Shown here: positions 1 to 8,386 of the stretch, piece by piece
How positions within the stretch are numbered: position 1 is the first letter of the stretch
How the letters are laid out: each line of letters begins with the position of its first letter
Assembly (NCBI GenBank): GCA_009929735.1
Contig: RZZU01000008.1
Coordinates: 24,280 to 88,279 of the forward strand
DNA length: 64,000 bases
Reading direction: 5' to 3'
From: Clostridia bacterium
GTDB lineage: Bacteria > Bacillota > Clostridia > Lachnospirales > Anaerotignaceae
Notes under the pieces: generated by a model
Seen by the model: the letters and a program-made list of their open reading frames with translations, nothing else
The model's database searches: none
What the model was told of the DNA's origin: nothing
Position numbers and translations under genes: made by a program

Positions 1-1
1 C

Positions 2-61
2 GATACACGTGTTCAGGCTCTGGTTGAAATGATGGAAGCCAACATGGCAGCAGCAGAATAA
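2..61 (+). CDS. lcdA: Lactoyl-CoA dehydratase alpha subunit, 3' end only
   Basis: The last 19 codons and stop of a gene that begins before the window (reading from base 2, ending ...MAAAE). It lies 15 bases upstream of lcdB with a ribosome binding site between. In C. propionicum-type acrylate operons the alpha subunit precedes beta, so position suggests LcdA. The fragment itself is too short to prove the family, and the name rests on context. Confidence 0.6.
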   Translation, partial: DTRVQALVEMMEANMAAAE

Positions 62-76
62 AAGGAGGAGAAAACG

Positions 77-1201
77 ATGAGTAAAGTAGAAGCTATTTTA
101 TCCCAATTAAAAGACATTGCGGCAAATCCTAAAAAAGCAATGGATGATTATAAAGCTGAAACAGGTAAGGGCGCTGTAGGTATTATGCCTATTTATGCTC
201 CTGAAGAAATGATACATGCAACAGGCTACCTGCCTATGGGCATCTGGGGTGCACAGGGCAAATCAATTTCTAAGGCTCGTACTTATCTTCCTGCATTTGC
301 TTGTTCAATTATGCAGCAGGTTATGGAACTGCAGTGCGAAGGCGCTTATGATGACCTTGCAGCTGTATTGTTCTCCGTACCTTGTGATACATTAAAATGC
401 TTGAGCCAGAAGTGGAAAGGCACATCCCCTGTAATTGTATTTACACATCCTCAGAACAGAGGCTTGGAAGCTGCCAACAAATTCTTGGTTACAGAATACG
501 AATTAATCAAACAGCAGTTGGAAGCTACATTGAATGTAAAAATTACAAATGTTGCTCTTGAAAACTCTATCGCAATTTACAACGAAAACAAAGCAGTTAT
601 GCGTGAATTTGTAAAAGTTGCAGCAGAATATCCTCAGGTTATTGATGCTGTAAGCCGTCATGCTGTATTCAAAGCAAGACAGTTCATGCTGAAGGAAAAA
701 CACACCGAACTTGTGAAAGCACTTATTGCTGAAGTAAAGGCTATGCCTGTTCAGCCTTGGGATGGCAAGAAGGTTGTTGTTACAGGTATCTTACTTGAGC
801 CCAACGAATTGCTTGAAATCTTCAACGAATTCAAAATTGCTATCGTTGATGACGATTTAGCACAGGAATCCAGACAGATTCGTGTTGATGTTGTTGATGG
901 CGAAGAAGGTCCTCTTTACAGAATGGCTAAAGTATGGCAGCAAATGTTTGGTTGCTCCGTTGCTACTGATACAAAGAAAAGCCGTGGCAAGATGCTGATC
1001 AACAAAACAATTCAGACAGGCGCAGATGCTATTATCGTAGCGATGATGAAATTCTGTGATCCTGAAGAATGGGATTACCCTGTAATGTACAGAGAATTCG
1101 AAGAAAAAGGCATCAAGAGCCTTATGATCGAAGTTGACCAGGAAGTTTCTTCCTTCGAACAAGTTAAAACAAGATTGCAGTCCTTCGTAGAAATGCTGTA
1201 A
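77..1201 (+). CDS. lcdB: Lactoyl-CoA dehydratase, beta subunit (2-hydroxyacyl-CoA dehydratase family)
   Basis: This 374-residue protein belongs to the HgdB/FldC/LcdB family of oxygen-sensitive 2-hydroxyacyl-CoA dehydratase subunits. Together with the alpha subunit, and an ATP-dependent activator not seen here, it dehydrates (R)-lactoyl-CoA to acryloyl-CoA in the cytoplasm. The N-terminus (MSKVEAILSQLKDIAANPKK) and the stretch around IMPIYAPEEM match the C. propionicum beta subunit as I remember it. Cysteines at PCDTLKC and in the C-terminal half (FGCSVAT, KFCDPEEWD) are candidate [4Fe-4S] ligands. An AGGAGG site 5-10 bases upstream supports the ATG. The downstream gene is pct, which makes the CoA ester this enzyme uses. 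Substrate could be another short 2-hydroxyacyl-CoA, but the pct neighbour favours lactate. Confidence 0.93.
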   Translation: MSKVEAILSQLKDIAANPKKAMDDYKAETGKGAVGIMPIYAPEEMIHATGYLPMGIWGAQGKSISKARTYLPAFACSIMQQVMELQCEGAYDDLAAVLFSVPCDTLKCLSQKWKGTSPVIVFTHPQNRGLEAANKFLVTEYELIKQQLEATLNVKITNVALENSIAIYNENKAVMREFVKVAAEYPQVIDAVSRHAVFKARQFMLKEKHTELVKALIAEVKAMPVQPWDGKKVVVTGILLEPNELLEIFNEFKIAIVDDDLAQESRQIRVDVVDGEEGPLYRMAKVWQQMFGCSVATDTKKSRGKMLINKTIQTGADAIIVAMMKFCDPEEWDYPVMYREFEEKGIKSLMIEVDQEVSSFEQVKTRLQSFVEML

Positions 1202-1311
1202 TTTGAACTAAACGATTGTTGCAAAACTTTACACTGGGGCGGGTAACTGCTCCAGTGTATTGTAGTAGGCAAAAAATAAAAAACAGATTAGGATTTAGGA
1301 GGATTTTCGAA

Positions 1312-2886
1312 ATGAGAAAAGTTCCCATAATTACCGCCGATGAAGCTGCAAAGCTCATCAAGAATGGTGATACAGTTACAACAAGTGGTTTCGTGGCAAG
1401 TTCTATTCCTGAAGCACTTGATAAGGCTGTAGAAAAAAGATTCCTTGAAACAGGTGAACCCAATAATATCACATATGTATATTGCGGTTCTCAGGGTAAC
1501 AAAGATGGACGTGGCGCAGAGCACTTCGCTCATGAAGGGCTTTTAAAACGCTACATCGCAGGTCACTGGGCTACGGTTCCCGCATTGGCTAAAATGGCAT
1601 TGGAAAACAAAATGGAAGCATACAATGTTTCCCAGGGTGCACTTTGCCACCTTTTTAGAGATATCGCTTCACATAAGCCCGGTACTTTTACAAAAGTAGG
1701 CTTGGGTACTTTTATTGATCCCAGAAACGGCGGGGGTAAGGTAAACAGTATTACAACAGAAGATATTATTGAATTGGTAAATATCAAAGGTCAGGATTAT
1801 TTGTTCTACCCTGCTTTTCCTATTCATGTGGCTCTTATTCGTGGTACTTACGCGGATGAAAGTGGAAATATTACGTTTGAGAAAGAAGTTGCACCCCTGG
1901 AAGGAACTTCTGTTTGCCAGGCTGTTAAAAACAGTGGCGGTATTGTTGTTGTTCAGGTTGAAAAAGTTGTAAAAGCAGGTACTTTGGATCCTAGATTGGT
2001 TAAGGTTCCGGGAATTTATGTTGACTATGTTGTTGTTGCTGATGCTGCTGATCATCAACAATCTTTAGATTGTGAATATGATCCAGCGTTATCAGGCGAA
2101 CATAGAAGACCTGAAGTTGTAGGGGAGCCACTTCCTTTAAGTGCAAAAAAAGTTATTGGTCGTCGTGGTGCGATTGAATTAGAAAAAGACGTTGCTGTAA
2201 ATTTAGGTGTTGGTGCGCCTGAATATGTAGCAAGTGTTGCCGATGAAGAAGGTATCGTTGACTTTATGACATTAACTGCTGAAAGTGGTGCGATTGGTGG
2301 CGTTCCGGCTGGTGGCGTTCGCTTTGGTGCTTCTTATAATGCTGATGCGCTTATTGATCAAGGTTATCAATTTGATTATTACGATGGTGGCGGTTTGGAT
2401 CTTTGCTACCTTGGCCTTGCAGAATGTGATCCAAGAGGTAACATCAATGTTTCCAGATTTGGCCCTCGTATTGCTGGTTGCGGTGGTTTCATCAATATTA
2501 CGCAAAATACACCTAAGGTTTTCTTCTGCGGTACTTTCACAGCTGGTGGTTTGAAAGTTAAGATAGAAGGTGGCAAGGTTATCATTGCGCAGGAAGGCAA
2601 GCAGAAAAAATTTATTAAAGCTGTTGAACAGATTACTTTTAATGGCGACGTTGCTCTTACAAACAAACAGCAGGTAACTTATATTACAGAAAGATGCGTA
2701 TTCTTCCTGAAAGAAGACGGTATGCATTTGGCTGAAATTGCACCTGGTATTGACTTGCAAACACAAATTCTTGATGTTATGGAATTTGTGCCTATCATTG
2801 ATAGAGATGCAAACGGCGAAATCAAATTGATGGATGCTGCTTTGTTTGCAGAAGGTTTGATGGGTCTGAAGGAAATGAAGGCTTAA
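1312..2886 (+). CDS. pct: Propionate CoA-transferase (acrylate pathway)
   Basis: Transfers CoA from propionyl-CoA (or acetyl-CoA) to lactate, giving lactoyl-CoA for the dehydratase upstream. An in-frame extension reaches 1216, but an AGGAGG at 1297-1302 points to ATG 1312. That start gives 524 residues beginning MRKVPIITADEAAKLI, the length and N-terminus known for C. propionicum Pct. The catalytic glutamate of class I CoA-transferases falls at residue 324 in TLTAESGAIGG (codon 2281-2283), exactly the published position. The glycine-rich oxyanion segment (VPAGGVRFGAS) follows it. The sequence is nearly identical over long stretches to the C. propionicum enzyme as recalled. A strong terminator follows, so pct ends the operon. 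Confidence 0.96.
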   Translation: MRKVPIITADEAAKLIKNGDTVTTSGFVASSIPEALDKAVEKRFLETGEPNNITYVYCGSQGNKDGRGAEHFAHEGLLKRYIAGHWATVPALAKMALENKMEAYNVSQGALCHLFRDIASHKPGTFTKVGLGTFIDPRNGGGKVNSITTEDIIELVNIKGQDYLFYPAFPIHVALIRGTYADESGNITFEKEVAPLEGTSVCQAVKNSGGIVVVQVEKVVKAGTLDPRLVKVPGIYVDYVVVADAADHQQSLDCEYDPALSGEHRRPEVVGEPLPLSAKKVIGRRGAIELEKDVAVNLGVGAPEYVASVADEEGIVDFMTLTAESGAIGGVPAGGVRFGASYNADALIDQGYQFDYYDGGGLDLCYLGLAECDPRGNINVSRFGPRIAGCGGFINITQNTPKVFFCGTFTAGGLKVKIEGGKVIIAQEGKQKKFIKAVEQITFNGDVALTNKQQVTYITERCVFFLKEDGMHLAEIAPGIDLQTQILDVMEFVPIIDRDANGEIKLMDAALFAEGLMGLKEMKA

Positions 2887-2910
2887 TTTTTATTCAATAG
2901 AAAACAAACG

Positions 2911-2948
2911 AACCCCCCTGTATTTCGATAGAATGCAGGGGGGTTTTG
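2911..2948 (+). terminator. Rho-independent terminator after pct
   Basis: The arms AACCCCCCTG (2911-2920) and CAGGGGGGTT (2936-2945), extendable to 14 pairs with one G-T, are followed by a short T run. It lies 25 bases past the pct stop. Confidence 0.88.
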
Positions 2949-3384
2949 TATGCAAAAAAACATGAAGAATATGCAGTGGAGAAGAAAAACGTCTTGGTAT
3001 TATATGGAAACAAAGGGGAAAGAGAGAAAGTACCCTGCAATAATGTTGGAATTCCAAGGAATTGTCATAATATGAGAAAAATGGCTAAAGATAAATATTT
3101 TTGCGTTTTTTTGATAATATGGTATAATAATCATAGTTTTTTCAAAAGCCTTGCATGAACAGAAATTCTAAATGTCCGTTTTTGACGGTGTTTTTACAAA
3201 GTCATATGTCAGTTATTTTTTTGGAATATTATGCTAGGATTCTGCAAAGAATATGGTTCATATTGTGTAGCTAATCAAAAGAAGCCAGGTGAAAACCTGT
3301 TTTGGGTGATTAACTGTTACTTTGATTGCAATGAAAAAACCGAAAGATGTTTGAAAATAAAAGAAAGACAGAAAGGATGATAAT
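2949..3384 (+). promoter_or_regulatory. Gene-free spacer with promoter for the SLH-CAP gene
   Basis: About 435 bases with no convincing gene; a 70-codon frame at 2946-3158 starts inside the terminator, has no ribosome binding site and looks like chance. A plausible promoter is TTGCGT (3101-3106), 16 bp, TATAAT (3123-3128). It would give a leader of about 250 nt before 3385, in which I recognise no riboswitch. Confidence 0.5.
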
Positions 3385-4923
3385 ATGAAGCGGCTTATCG
3401 CAGTAATCATGATGCTGCTTATGGCAATGGGTAGTACTTTACCCGTTTTTGGTGCCATCGTGACGAATGCTGATCCATGGGCAGTGGCTTCTATGGAATT
3501 CGCTTATAATCAGGGGTTAATTACGGAAGATGACCTTCTGGATGCGAAAAGGGATATTACAAGAATTGAGTTTTGTAAAATTGTAGTGCTTTTATATGAA
3601 AAAAACAAAGGCGAAAAGCTAATCCCTAGAAATAAAAGTCCCTTTACAGATTGTGATGATGCGGCGGTTATTTCAGCTTATGAGGCGGGAATTATAAGTG
3701 GAACAGAACCCACAAAGTTTCAACCAAACGATACGCTAACACGAGAACAGCTGGCAATTATGCTGAACCGAATTCTAAAAAATTGGGATATTACGTTAAA
3801 GGCAGGGACGAAAAAATATGCTTTTCCTGATATTACGGTGTTAATGCAGCATTCTATTGATGTGATTAATAAGGTAAAGGCAGCTGGAATTCTGGTGGGG
3901 GAAGATGATGGGCAATTTTACCCTATGAGAGGATTGACGTTTGAAGAAGCGGTAATTGGCCTTGTGAAAACGTGTCATTATGCAGAAAAAAGTGCAGAGG
4001 TGGTTGAGGACAAAACTGAGGGAACTGAGCAAGAAAGCATAAGCGCAGAAGCGGAAGAGCCTTTGGAAGAAAAACAGGCCTCGAATGATACAAGTATTCA
4101 AAATGAAACTCCCTACAATACGGTTTATATCAAAGACAAGAAAATTTCTTTGGAGGAAACTTCCAAGCAGTTGATTGGTGATTGGGGTAATCCGGATAGA
4201 ATTGATTCTACAGTTTATGGCTTAAAACGGTATGTTTATATCGGAAATTACGAGAACTATTTTTTTGTCACATTGAAAGATGATAAAATTATAGAAGTGT
4301 TTGTGCCCACCAAGAATTTTTCCTATTTGGGTACAGATGGGGATGGCACGTCGGTGGACATTAAACAGATTGATTATATCAGTTTGGTAGAGCACAGTGC
4401 CATTATTGAAACGGAAGCAACGCATGCGGGAATACCTTTGGACTACGAGGGAACAATAAGAGGCCTTCTCTTGCAGGATCGGGAGTTTGCCTATGGAAAC
4501 AGTGAGAAAAGCGGTTTGACGGCTGCCGAGCGTATAACACTGGGAACAGAATTACTTGATTTAATTCAGGTAAAGCGTAAGGAGCAGGGGGTACCTCTTT
4601 TGACAGAAATTGAGAAGCTCTCTTCTGTGGCCATGGCTCATAGCAAGGATATGGTAGACAATAAATATTTTAGCTATACAGGTCAGGATGGCAGCAGTCC
4701 TTTTACCAGAATTCAAGCGGAAAAAATTTTCTTTACCAGTGCATTGGAGGTAATTGCGAAGCAAAGGGGCGATGTCACCGATGTCTATCAGCAATGGATT
4801 CGAACGGGGGCTCAATTTCAGGCGTTGCTCGATCCGACTATGGATTCTGCAGGTGTCGGCGTTGCGCAAAGTGCAAAAGATCTTTATGTTACAATTGATT
4901 TATGCGGTGGCATAAAAGAATAA
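3385..4923 (+). CDS. S-layer homology domain protein with C-terminal CAP (SCP/PR1) domain
   Basis: A secreted 512-residue protein. A signal peptide (MKRLIAVIMMLLMAMGSTLP, cleavage near VFGA) is followed by about three SLH repeats (residues ~28-205; typical pieces are AYEAGIISGTEP and FQPNDTLTREQLA). An acidic linker at ~210-250 follows, then a CAP-associated N-terminal domain (~255-330, QLIGDWGNPDRID) and a CAP domain to the end (AMAHSKDMVDNKYFSY, GVGVAQSAKDLYV). SLH repeats bind pyruvylated secondary wall polymer, so the protein is probably held on the cell surface with the CAP domain outward. The biochemical role of bacterial CAP domains is poorly known. The gene has its own promoter and terminator and appears monocistronic. 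Confidence 0.88.
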   Translation: MKRLIAVIMMLLMAMGSTLPVFGAIVTNADPWAVASMEFAYNQGLITEDDLLDAKRDITRIEFCKIVVLLYEKNKGEKLIPRNKSPFTDCDDAAVISAYEAGIISGTEPTKFQPNDTLTREQLAIMLNRILKNWDITLKAGTKKYAFPDITVLMQHSIDVINKVKAAGILVGEDDGQFYPMRGLTFEEAVIGLVKTCHYAEKSAEVVEDKTEGTEQESISAEAEEPLEEKQASNDTSIQNETPYNTVYIKDKKISLEETSKQLIGDWGNPDRIDSTVYGLKRYVYIGNYENYFFVTLKDDKIIEVFVPTKNFSYLGTDGDGTSVDIKQIDYISLVEHSAIIETEATHAGIPLDYEGTIRGLLLQDREFAYGNSEKSGLTAAERITLGTELLDLIQVKRKEQGVPLLTEIEKLSSVAMAHSKDMVDNKYFSYTGQDGSSPFTRIQAEKIFFTSALEVIAKQRGDVTDVYQQWIRTGAQFQALLDPTMDSAGVGVAQSAKDLYVTIDLCGGIKE

Positions 4924-4928
4924 AACAT

Positions 4929-4977
4929 ACACCTCGCCTTTTAACAGTAAGTAAACTGGGGAAAGCGGGGTGTTTTT
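4929..4977 (+). terminator. Terminator after the SLH-CAP gene
   Basis: An imperfect stem pairs ACACCTCGCCTTT (from 4929) with the segment ending GCGGGGTGT at 4972, followed by TTTTTT. Confidence 0.75.
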
Positions 4978-4980
4978 TAT

Positions 4981-5150
4981 AGTTTTGAGGGTGCTTTTCG
5001 CATAAATTGTCGACTACTTAAATTCTTTTTATACTAAGGATTTTTGCATACAAAAATACTGCATTTCTTTGTTATTTTGATGTAATTTTATGCTTTAGGA
5101 AAAGTAATTTTACTGCCATGGTTAAGGAGTGTCTTTATAGCCGCAAAAAA
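4981..5150. other. Spacer between convergent genes, no feature seen
   Basis: AT-rich sequence between the terminator of the SLH-CAP gene and the minus-strand terminator of the isocitrate dehydrogenase gene. I see no reading frame, repeat or RNA motif in it. Confidence 0.5.
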
Positions 5151-5151
5151 A

Positions 5152-5197
5152 TGATTAAAAAAGAGCGTTTCTGAAGTGGATTACTTCAAAAACGCTC
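5152..5197 (-). terminator. Terminator of the citrate-to-2-oxoglutarate operon
   Basis: Read on the minus strand, GAGCGTTT and TGAAGTA pair with their complements (5163-5197) around a four-base loop. The stem is followed by TTTTTTAATC. It lies about 55 bases beyond the icd stop. Confidence 0.85.
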
Positions 5198-5250
5198 CTT
5201 GCACTTAAAAAAATGAAAGATTTTCCGATTTACAAAAGAAGCTTTGTTTT

Positions 5251-6249
5251 TTATAAAGCGGCGATAACCGCATCAGCAAATTCCTCTGTAGAGGCTGTTC
5301 CGCCCATATCCACAGTAAGAACCTTTCCTTCGCCGATTACTTTTTCCACTGCGCTTTCAATGCTTGCCGCAGCTTCTCCTTCGCCTAAATGTGCAAGCAT
5401 GAGCGAGGCGGAGAGAATTGCCGCAGTGGGGTTGATTTTATGCTGACCTGCAATGTCGGGAGCAGAGCCATGAATCGGTTCAAAAATTGCCCCGTCCACA
5501 CCGATATTTGCACTGGGAGTCAGCCCAAGACCACCTACTAAGCCTGCACAAAGGTCGGAAACGATGTCACCATAGAGGTTTGGGCATACCAGCACATCAT
5601 AATCCTCGGGGTGCATCACCAGGCGCATACACATAGCGTCTACGATACTGTCGTTAAATTGAATTTGTGGGTATTCTTTCGCAATTTCTCTGGCAATATC
5701 AAGGAACATACCGTCAGTACATTTCATAATATTTGCTTTATGTACGGCGGTTACTTTTTTTCTGCCTTCTCTGACGGCATAGTCAAAGGCATAGCGAATA
5801 ATGCGTTCACAGCCTTTTCTTGTAAAAAGCTTAATGCTTTCGGCAGTATTTTCATCAACCATACGCTCAATACCGGCATAAAGGTCTTCTGTATTTTCCC
5901 GAACAATAACCAAATCAATATTTTCAAATTTGGTAATTACACCCGGATAGGTTTTTGCGGGGCGAACGTTTGCATACAAATCGAATGTTTTTCTTAAAGC
6001 AACGTTTACACTGCGAAACCCTGTGCCTACAGGGGTGGTGATGGGGCCTTTGAGGGCTATCCCCGTTTTGCGGATGGATGCAATGGTTTCATCGGGCAAG
6101 GGGGTACCGTATTTTTCAATCATTGCCGCACCTGCCTGTGCCTCTTCCCATTGGATGTCAACGCCCGTTGCCTCAACAACCTTTTTTGCCGCTGCAATTA
6201 CCTCGGGGCCGCTGCCGTCACCGGGAATTAAAGTAACATAATATGCCAT
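5251..6249 (-). CDS. icd: NAD-dependent isocitrate dehydrogenase
   Basis: Oxidatively decarboxylates isocitrate to 2-oxoglutarate. The 332-residue protein is a short monomer-type member of the beta-decarboxylating dehydrogenase family. Isocitrate rather than isopropylmalate specificity is indicated by the S-x-N motif in [16 protein letters not shown] rather than NADP use is indicated by Asp-Ile in [10 protein letters not shown], where NADP enzymes have Lys-Tyr. The metal-binding aspartates sit in [11 protein letters not shown]. The start has AGGAGG eight bases upstream on the minus strand. It is the last gene of the Re-citrate synthase/aconitase operon, so it completes a route to glutamate. 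A homoisocitrate or tartrate role is less likely given these neighbours. Confidence 0.9.
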   Translation of the reverse strand: MAYYVTLIPGDGSGPEVIAAAKKVVEATGVDIQWEEAQAGAAMIEKYGTPLPDETIASIRKTGIALKGPITTPVGTGFRSVNVALRKTFDLYANVRPAKTYPGVITKFENIDLVIVRENTEDLYAGIERMVDENTAESIKLFTRKGCERIIRYAFDYAVREGRKKVTAVHKANIMKCTDGMFLDIAREIAKEYPQIQFNDSIVDAMCMRLVMHPEDYDVLVCPNLYGDIVSDLCAGLVGGLGLTPSANIGVDGAIFEPIHGSAPDIAGQHKINPTAAILSASLMLAHLGEGEAAASIESAVEKVIGEGKVLTVDMGGTASTEEFADAVIAAL

Positions 6250-6281
6250 TTGTTTTTCCTCCTGCTATATAAGTCAATCAT

Positions 6282-6378
6282 AGGATTTTGACGGATTTGT
6301 GCAATGTATTCGGTGGGAGTACAGGCTCAGACTAAATACATTGTTCTTGCAAACACCATCCGTTATGTGTAAAATCCT
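6282..6378 (-). other. Nested inverted repeat in the aconitase-isocitrate dehydrogenase spacer
   Basis: Three coaxial stems are visible: AGGATTTT (6282-6289) with AAAATCCT (6371-6378); ACGGAT (6291-6296) with ATCCGT (6358-6363); and CAATGTATT (6302-6310) with AATACATTG (6335-6343). No T run follows on the minus strand, so it is not an obvious terminator. It may be an mRNA processing or stability hairpin between two operon genes. Confidence 0.6.
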
Positions 6379-6442
6379 GAAATCGTTTTGTGATTAAGTA
6401 TATCTGCTTTTTGCGAATGTCTTTCAAGTTTGGTTTGTTTTC

Positions 6443-8371
6443 TTAGTTAGACTCTTTTGTATAGTTTAACAAACCGCCTGCCAACAGAATATCTCTCTGT
6501 CTTGTGGAAATATTCAAACGAGTACGGATTTCTTCGCCGGTACGTACATGGGTTACGATAACATCCTGACCGTCTACGGCACTTTTGATTTGATCTGCTA
6601 CATATTTAATGCTAAATTCATCGCCAAGCTGAATGGAATCATAATCCCATTCGTTTACAAAAACCAAGGGCAAAATACCGTTATTAATCAAATTTGCCAT
6701 ATGTATTCTAGCGAAAGATTTTGCAAGAACAGATTTTACGCCTAATTGTAAAGGAGCCAAAGCGGCGTGCTCACGGCTGCTGCCCTGCCCGTAGTTTTGC
6801 CCTGCAATAATGAAACCGCCGCCTGCCGCTTTTGCACGAGCGGGGAATTTAGGGTCGCAAGGAGTTAAGCAATAATCTGCCAAATAAGGCACATTAGAGC
6901 GGTAGGGAAGAAGCTTTGCATTGGAGGGCATGATATGGTCGGTGGTGATATTATCTCCTACTTTAATCAATGCGCCGCCGTGAATATCCTTCGATATTTT
7001 TGTATTTTTAGGAAAAGGCTGAATATTAGGTCCTCTTACCACGGTTACCGTTTCTTTTTCCGCAGCAGGGGGGATAATCAGGTTATCATTTACCAAAAAA
7101 TGCTCGGGCATAGAAATTAAAGGTGCTTCCCCCAAAGTGTGGGGATCAGTCAGTTTTCCCGAAAGAGCACTGGCAACCGCAGTTTCTGGGCTTACAATAT
7201 AAACCTGTGCGGATTTTGTGCCGCTTCTGCCTTCAAAGTTACGGTTGATGGTTCTTAAGGAAACCGCATTGGTAGCAGGTGCCTGACCCATACCGATACA
7301 AGGGCCGCAGCCGCATTCCAAAACACGGGCACCGGCAGCAATAATATCGGCAAGGGAGCCGTTTGCCGCCAGCATATTCATAACTTGCTTAGAGCCAGGG
7401 GCTATAACCAAGCTTACGTTTGGATCAACGGTTTTGCCTTTCAGTAAAGCCGCTACGGTCATCATATCCGTATAGGAGGAGTTGGTGCAGCTGCCTATGG
7501 CAACCTGATCCACCGCTAAACCCTGAATTTCTTTTACTTGTTTGATGTTGTCGGGGCTGTGAGGACAAGCAACCAAGGGTACGATTTTATCTAAATCAAC
7601 GGTGATTTCCTCGTCATATGCAGCGTCAGCATCGGCAGAAAGCTCTATCCAATCTTCCTCTCGTCCCTGTGCTTTCAGGAAGGCCTTTGTCACCTCATCA
7701 CTGGGGAAAACAGAGGTGGTTGCGCCTAATTCCGCACCCATATTCGTAATGGTTGCTCTTTGTGGAACGCTTAAGCTTTTCACGCCCTCACCGCTGTATT
7801 CCATGACCTTGCCTACGCCGCCTTTTACGGAAAGCAGACGAAGTACTTCAAGGATAACGTCCTTTGCGGTTACCCATGGCTGTAAAGAACCGATAAGATT
7901 TACACGGCAAACCTTGGGCATTGCCAGATAATATGCACCGCCGCCCATTGCTACTGCAACATCCAGACCGCCTGCGCCGATGGCAAGCATACCAATGCCG
8001 CCCCCTGTGGGTGTATGGCTGTCGGAGCCTAAAAGGGTTTTTCCGGGCTTTCCAAAACGCTCAAGATGTACCTGATGGCAAATGCCATTTCCGGGTTTGG
8101 AAAAATAGATACCGTGTTTTTTCGCTACGGTTTGAATATATTTATGGTCATCTGCATTTTCAAAGCCTGTTTGCAGTGTATTGTGGTCAATATATGCAAC
8201 AGAACGCTCTGTTTTTACCCGTGGGATTCCCATGGCCTCAAATTGCAGATATGCCATGGTGCCTGTGGAATCCTGCGTTAAGGTCTGGTCGATTTTAATG
8301 GCAATTTCCTTGCCGGGAGTCATGTCTGCACTAACCAGATGGGTGCTGATCAGTTTTTCTGTAAGGTTCAT
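6443..8371 (-). CDS. acnA: Aconitate hydratase
   Basis: Interconverts citrate and isocitrate through cis-aconitate using a [4Fe-4S] cluster. It is 642 residues, the shorter aconitase type found in anaerobes, smaller than the ~890-residue AcnA. Cluster cysteines are in AIGSCTNSSYTD and ECGCGPCIGMGQ. The substrate-binding segments GSDSHTPTGGG and the C-terminal swivel domain (GDNITTDHIMPS, GQNYGQGSSREHAAL) are present. It sits 15 bases after the Re-citrate synthase gene, and isocitrate dehydrogenase follows, so the pathway order is conserved in the operon. An isopropylmalate or homoaconitate role is unlikely because leuC and leuD occur separately at 53.7-55.5 kb. Confidence 0.92.
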   Translation of the reverse strand: MNLTEKLISTHLVSADMTPGKEIAIKIDQTLTQDSTGTMAYLQFEAMGIPRVKTERSVAYIDHNTLQTGFENADDHKYIQTVAKKHGIYFSKPGNGICHQVHLERFGKPGKTLLGSDSHTPTGGGIGMLAIGAGGLDVAVAMGGGAYYLAMPKVCRVNLIGSLQPWVTAKDVILEVLRLLSVKGGVGKVMEYSGEGVKSLSVPQRATITNMGAELGATTSVFPSDEVTKAFLKAQGREEDWIELSADADAAYDEEITVDLDKIVPLVACPHSPDNIKQVKEIQGLAVDQVAIGSCTNSSYTDMMTVAALLKGKTVDPNVSLVIAPGSKQVMNMLAANGSLADIIAAGARVLECGCGPCIGMGQAPATNAVSLRTINRNFEGRSGTKSAQVYIVSPETAVASALSGKLTDPHTLGEAPLISMPEHFLVNDNLIIPPAAEKETVTVVRGPNIQPFPKNTKISKDIHGGALIKVGDNITTDHIMPSNAKLLPYRSNVPYLADYCLTPCDPKFPARAKAAGGGFIIAGQNYGQGSSREHAALAPLQLGVKSVLAKSFARIHMANLINNGILPLVFVNEWDYDSIQLGDEFSIKYVADQIKSAVDGQDVIVTHVRTGEEIRTRLNISTRQRDILLAGGLLNYTKESN

Positions 8372-8386
8372 ATACTTGCGTCCTCC

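Noticed and set aside
2946..3158. 70-codon frame after pct
   Set aside because: It begins inside the pct terminator, has no ribosome binding site and has low-complexity, unlikely composition. It overlaps the likely promoter of the next gene.
3240..3384. Riboswitch in the leader of the SLH-CAP gene
   Set aside because: A GCCAGGTGAAAACCTG-like hairpin is present, but it does not match the cyclic di-GMP or other riboswitch cores that I know.
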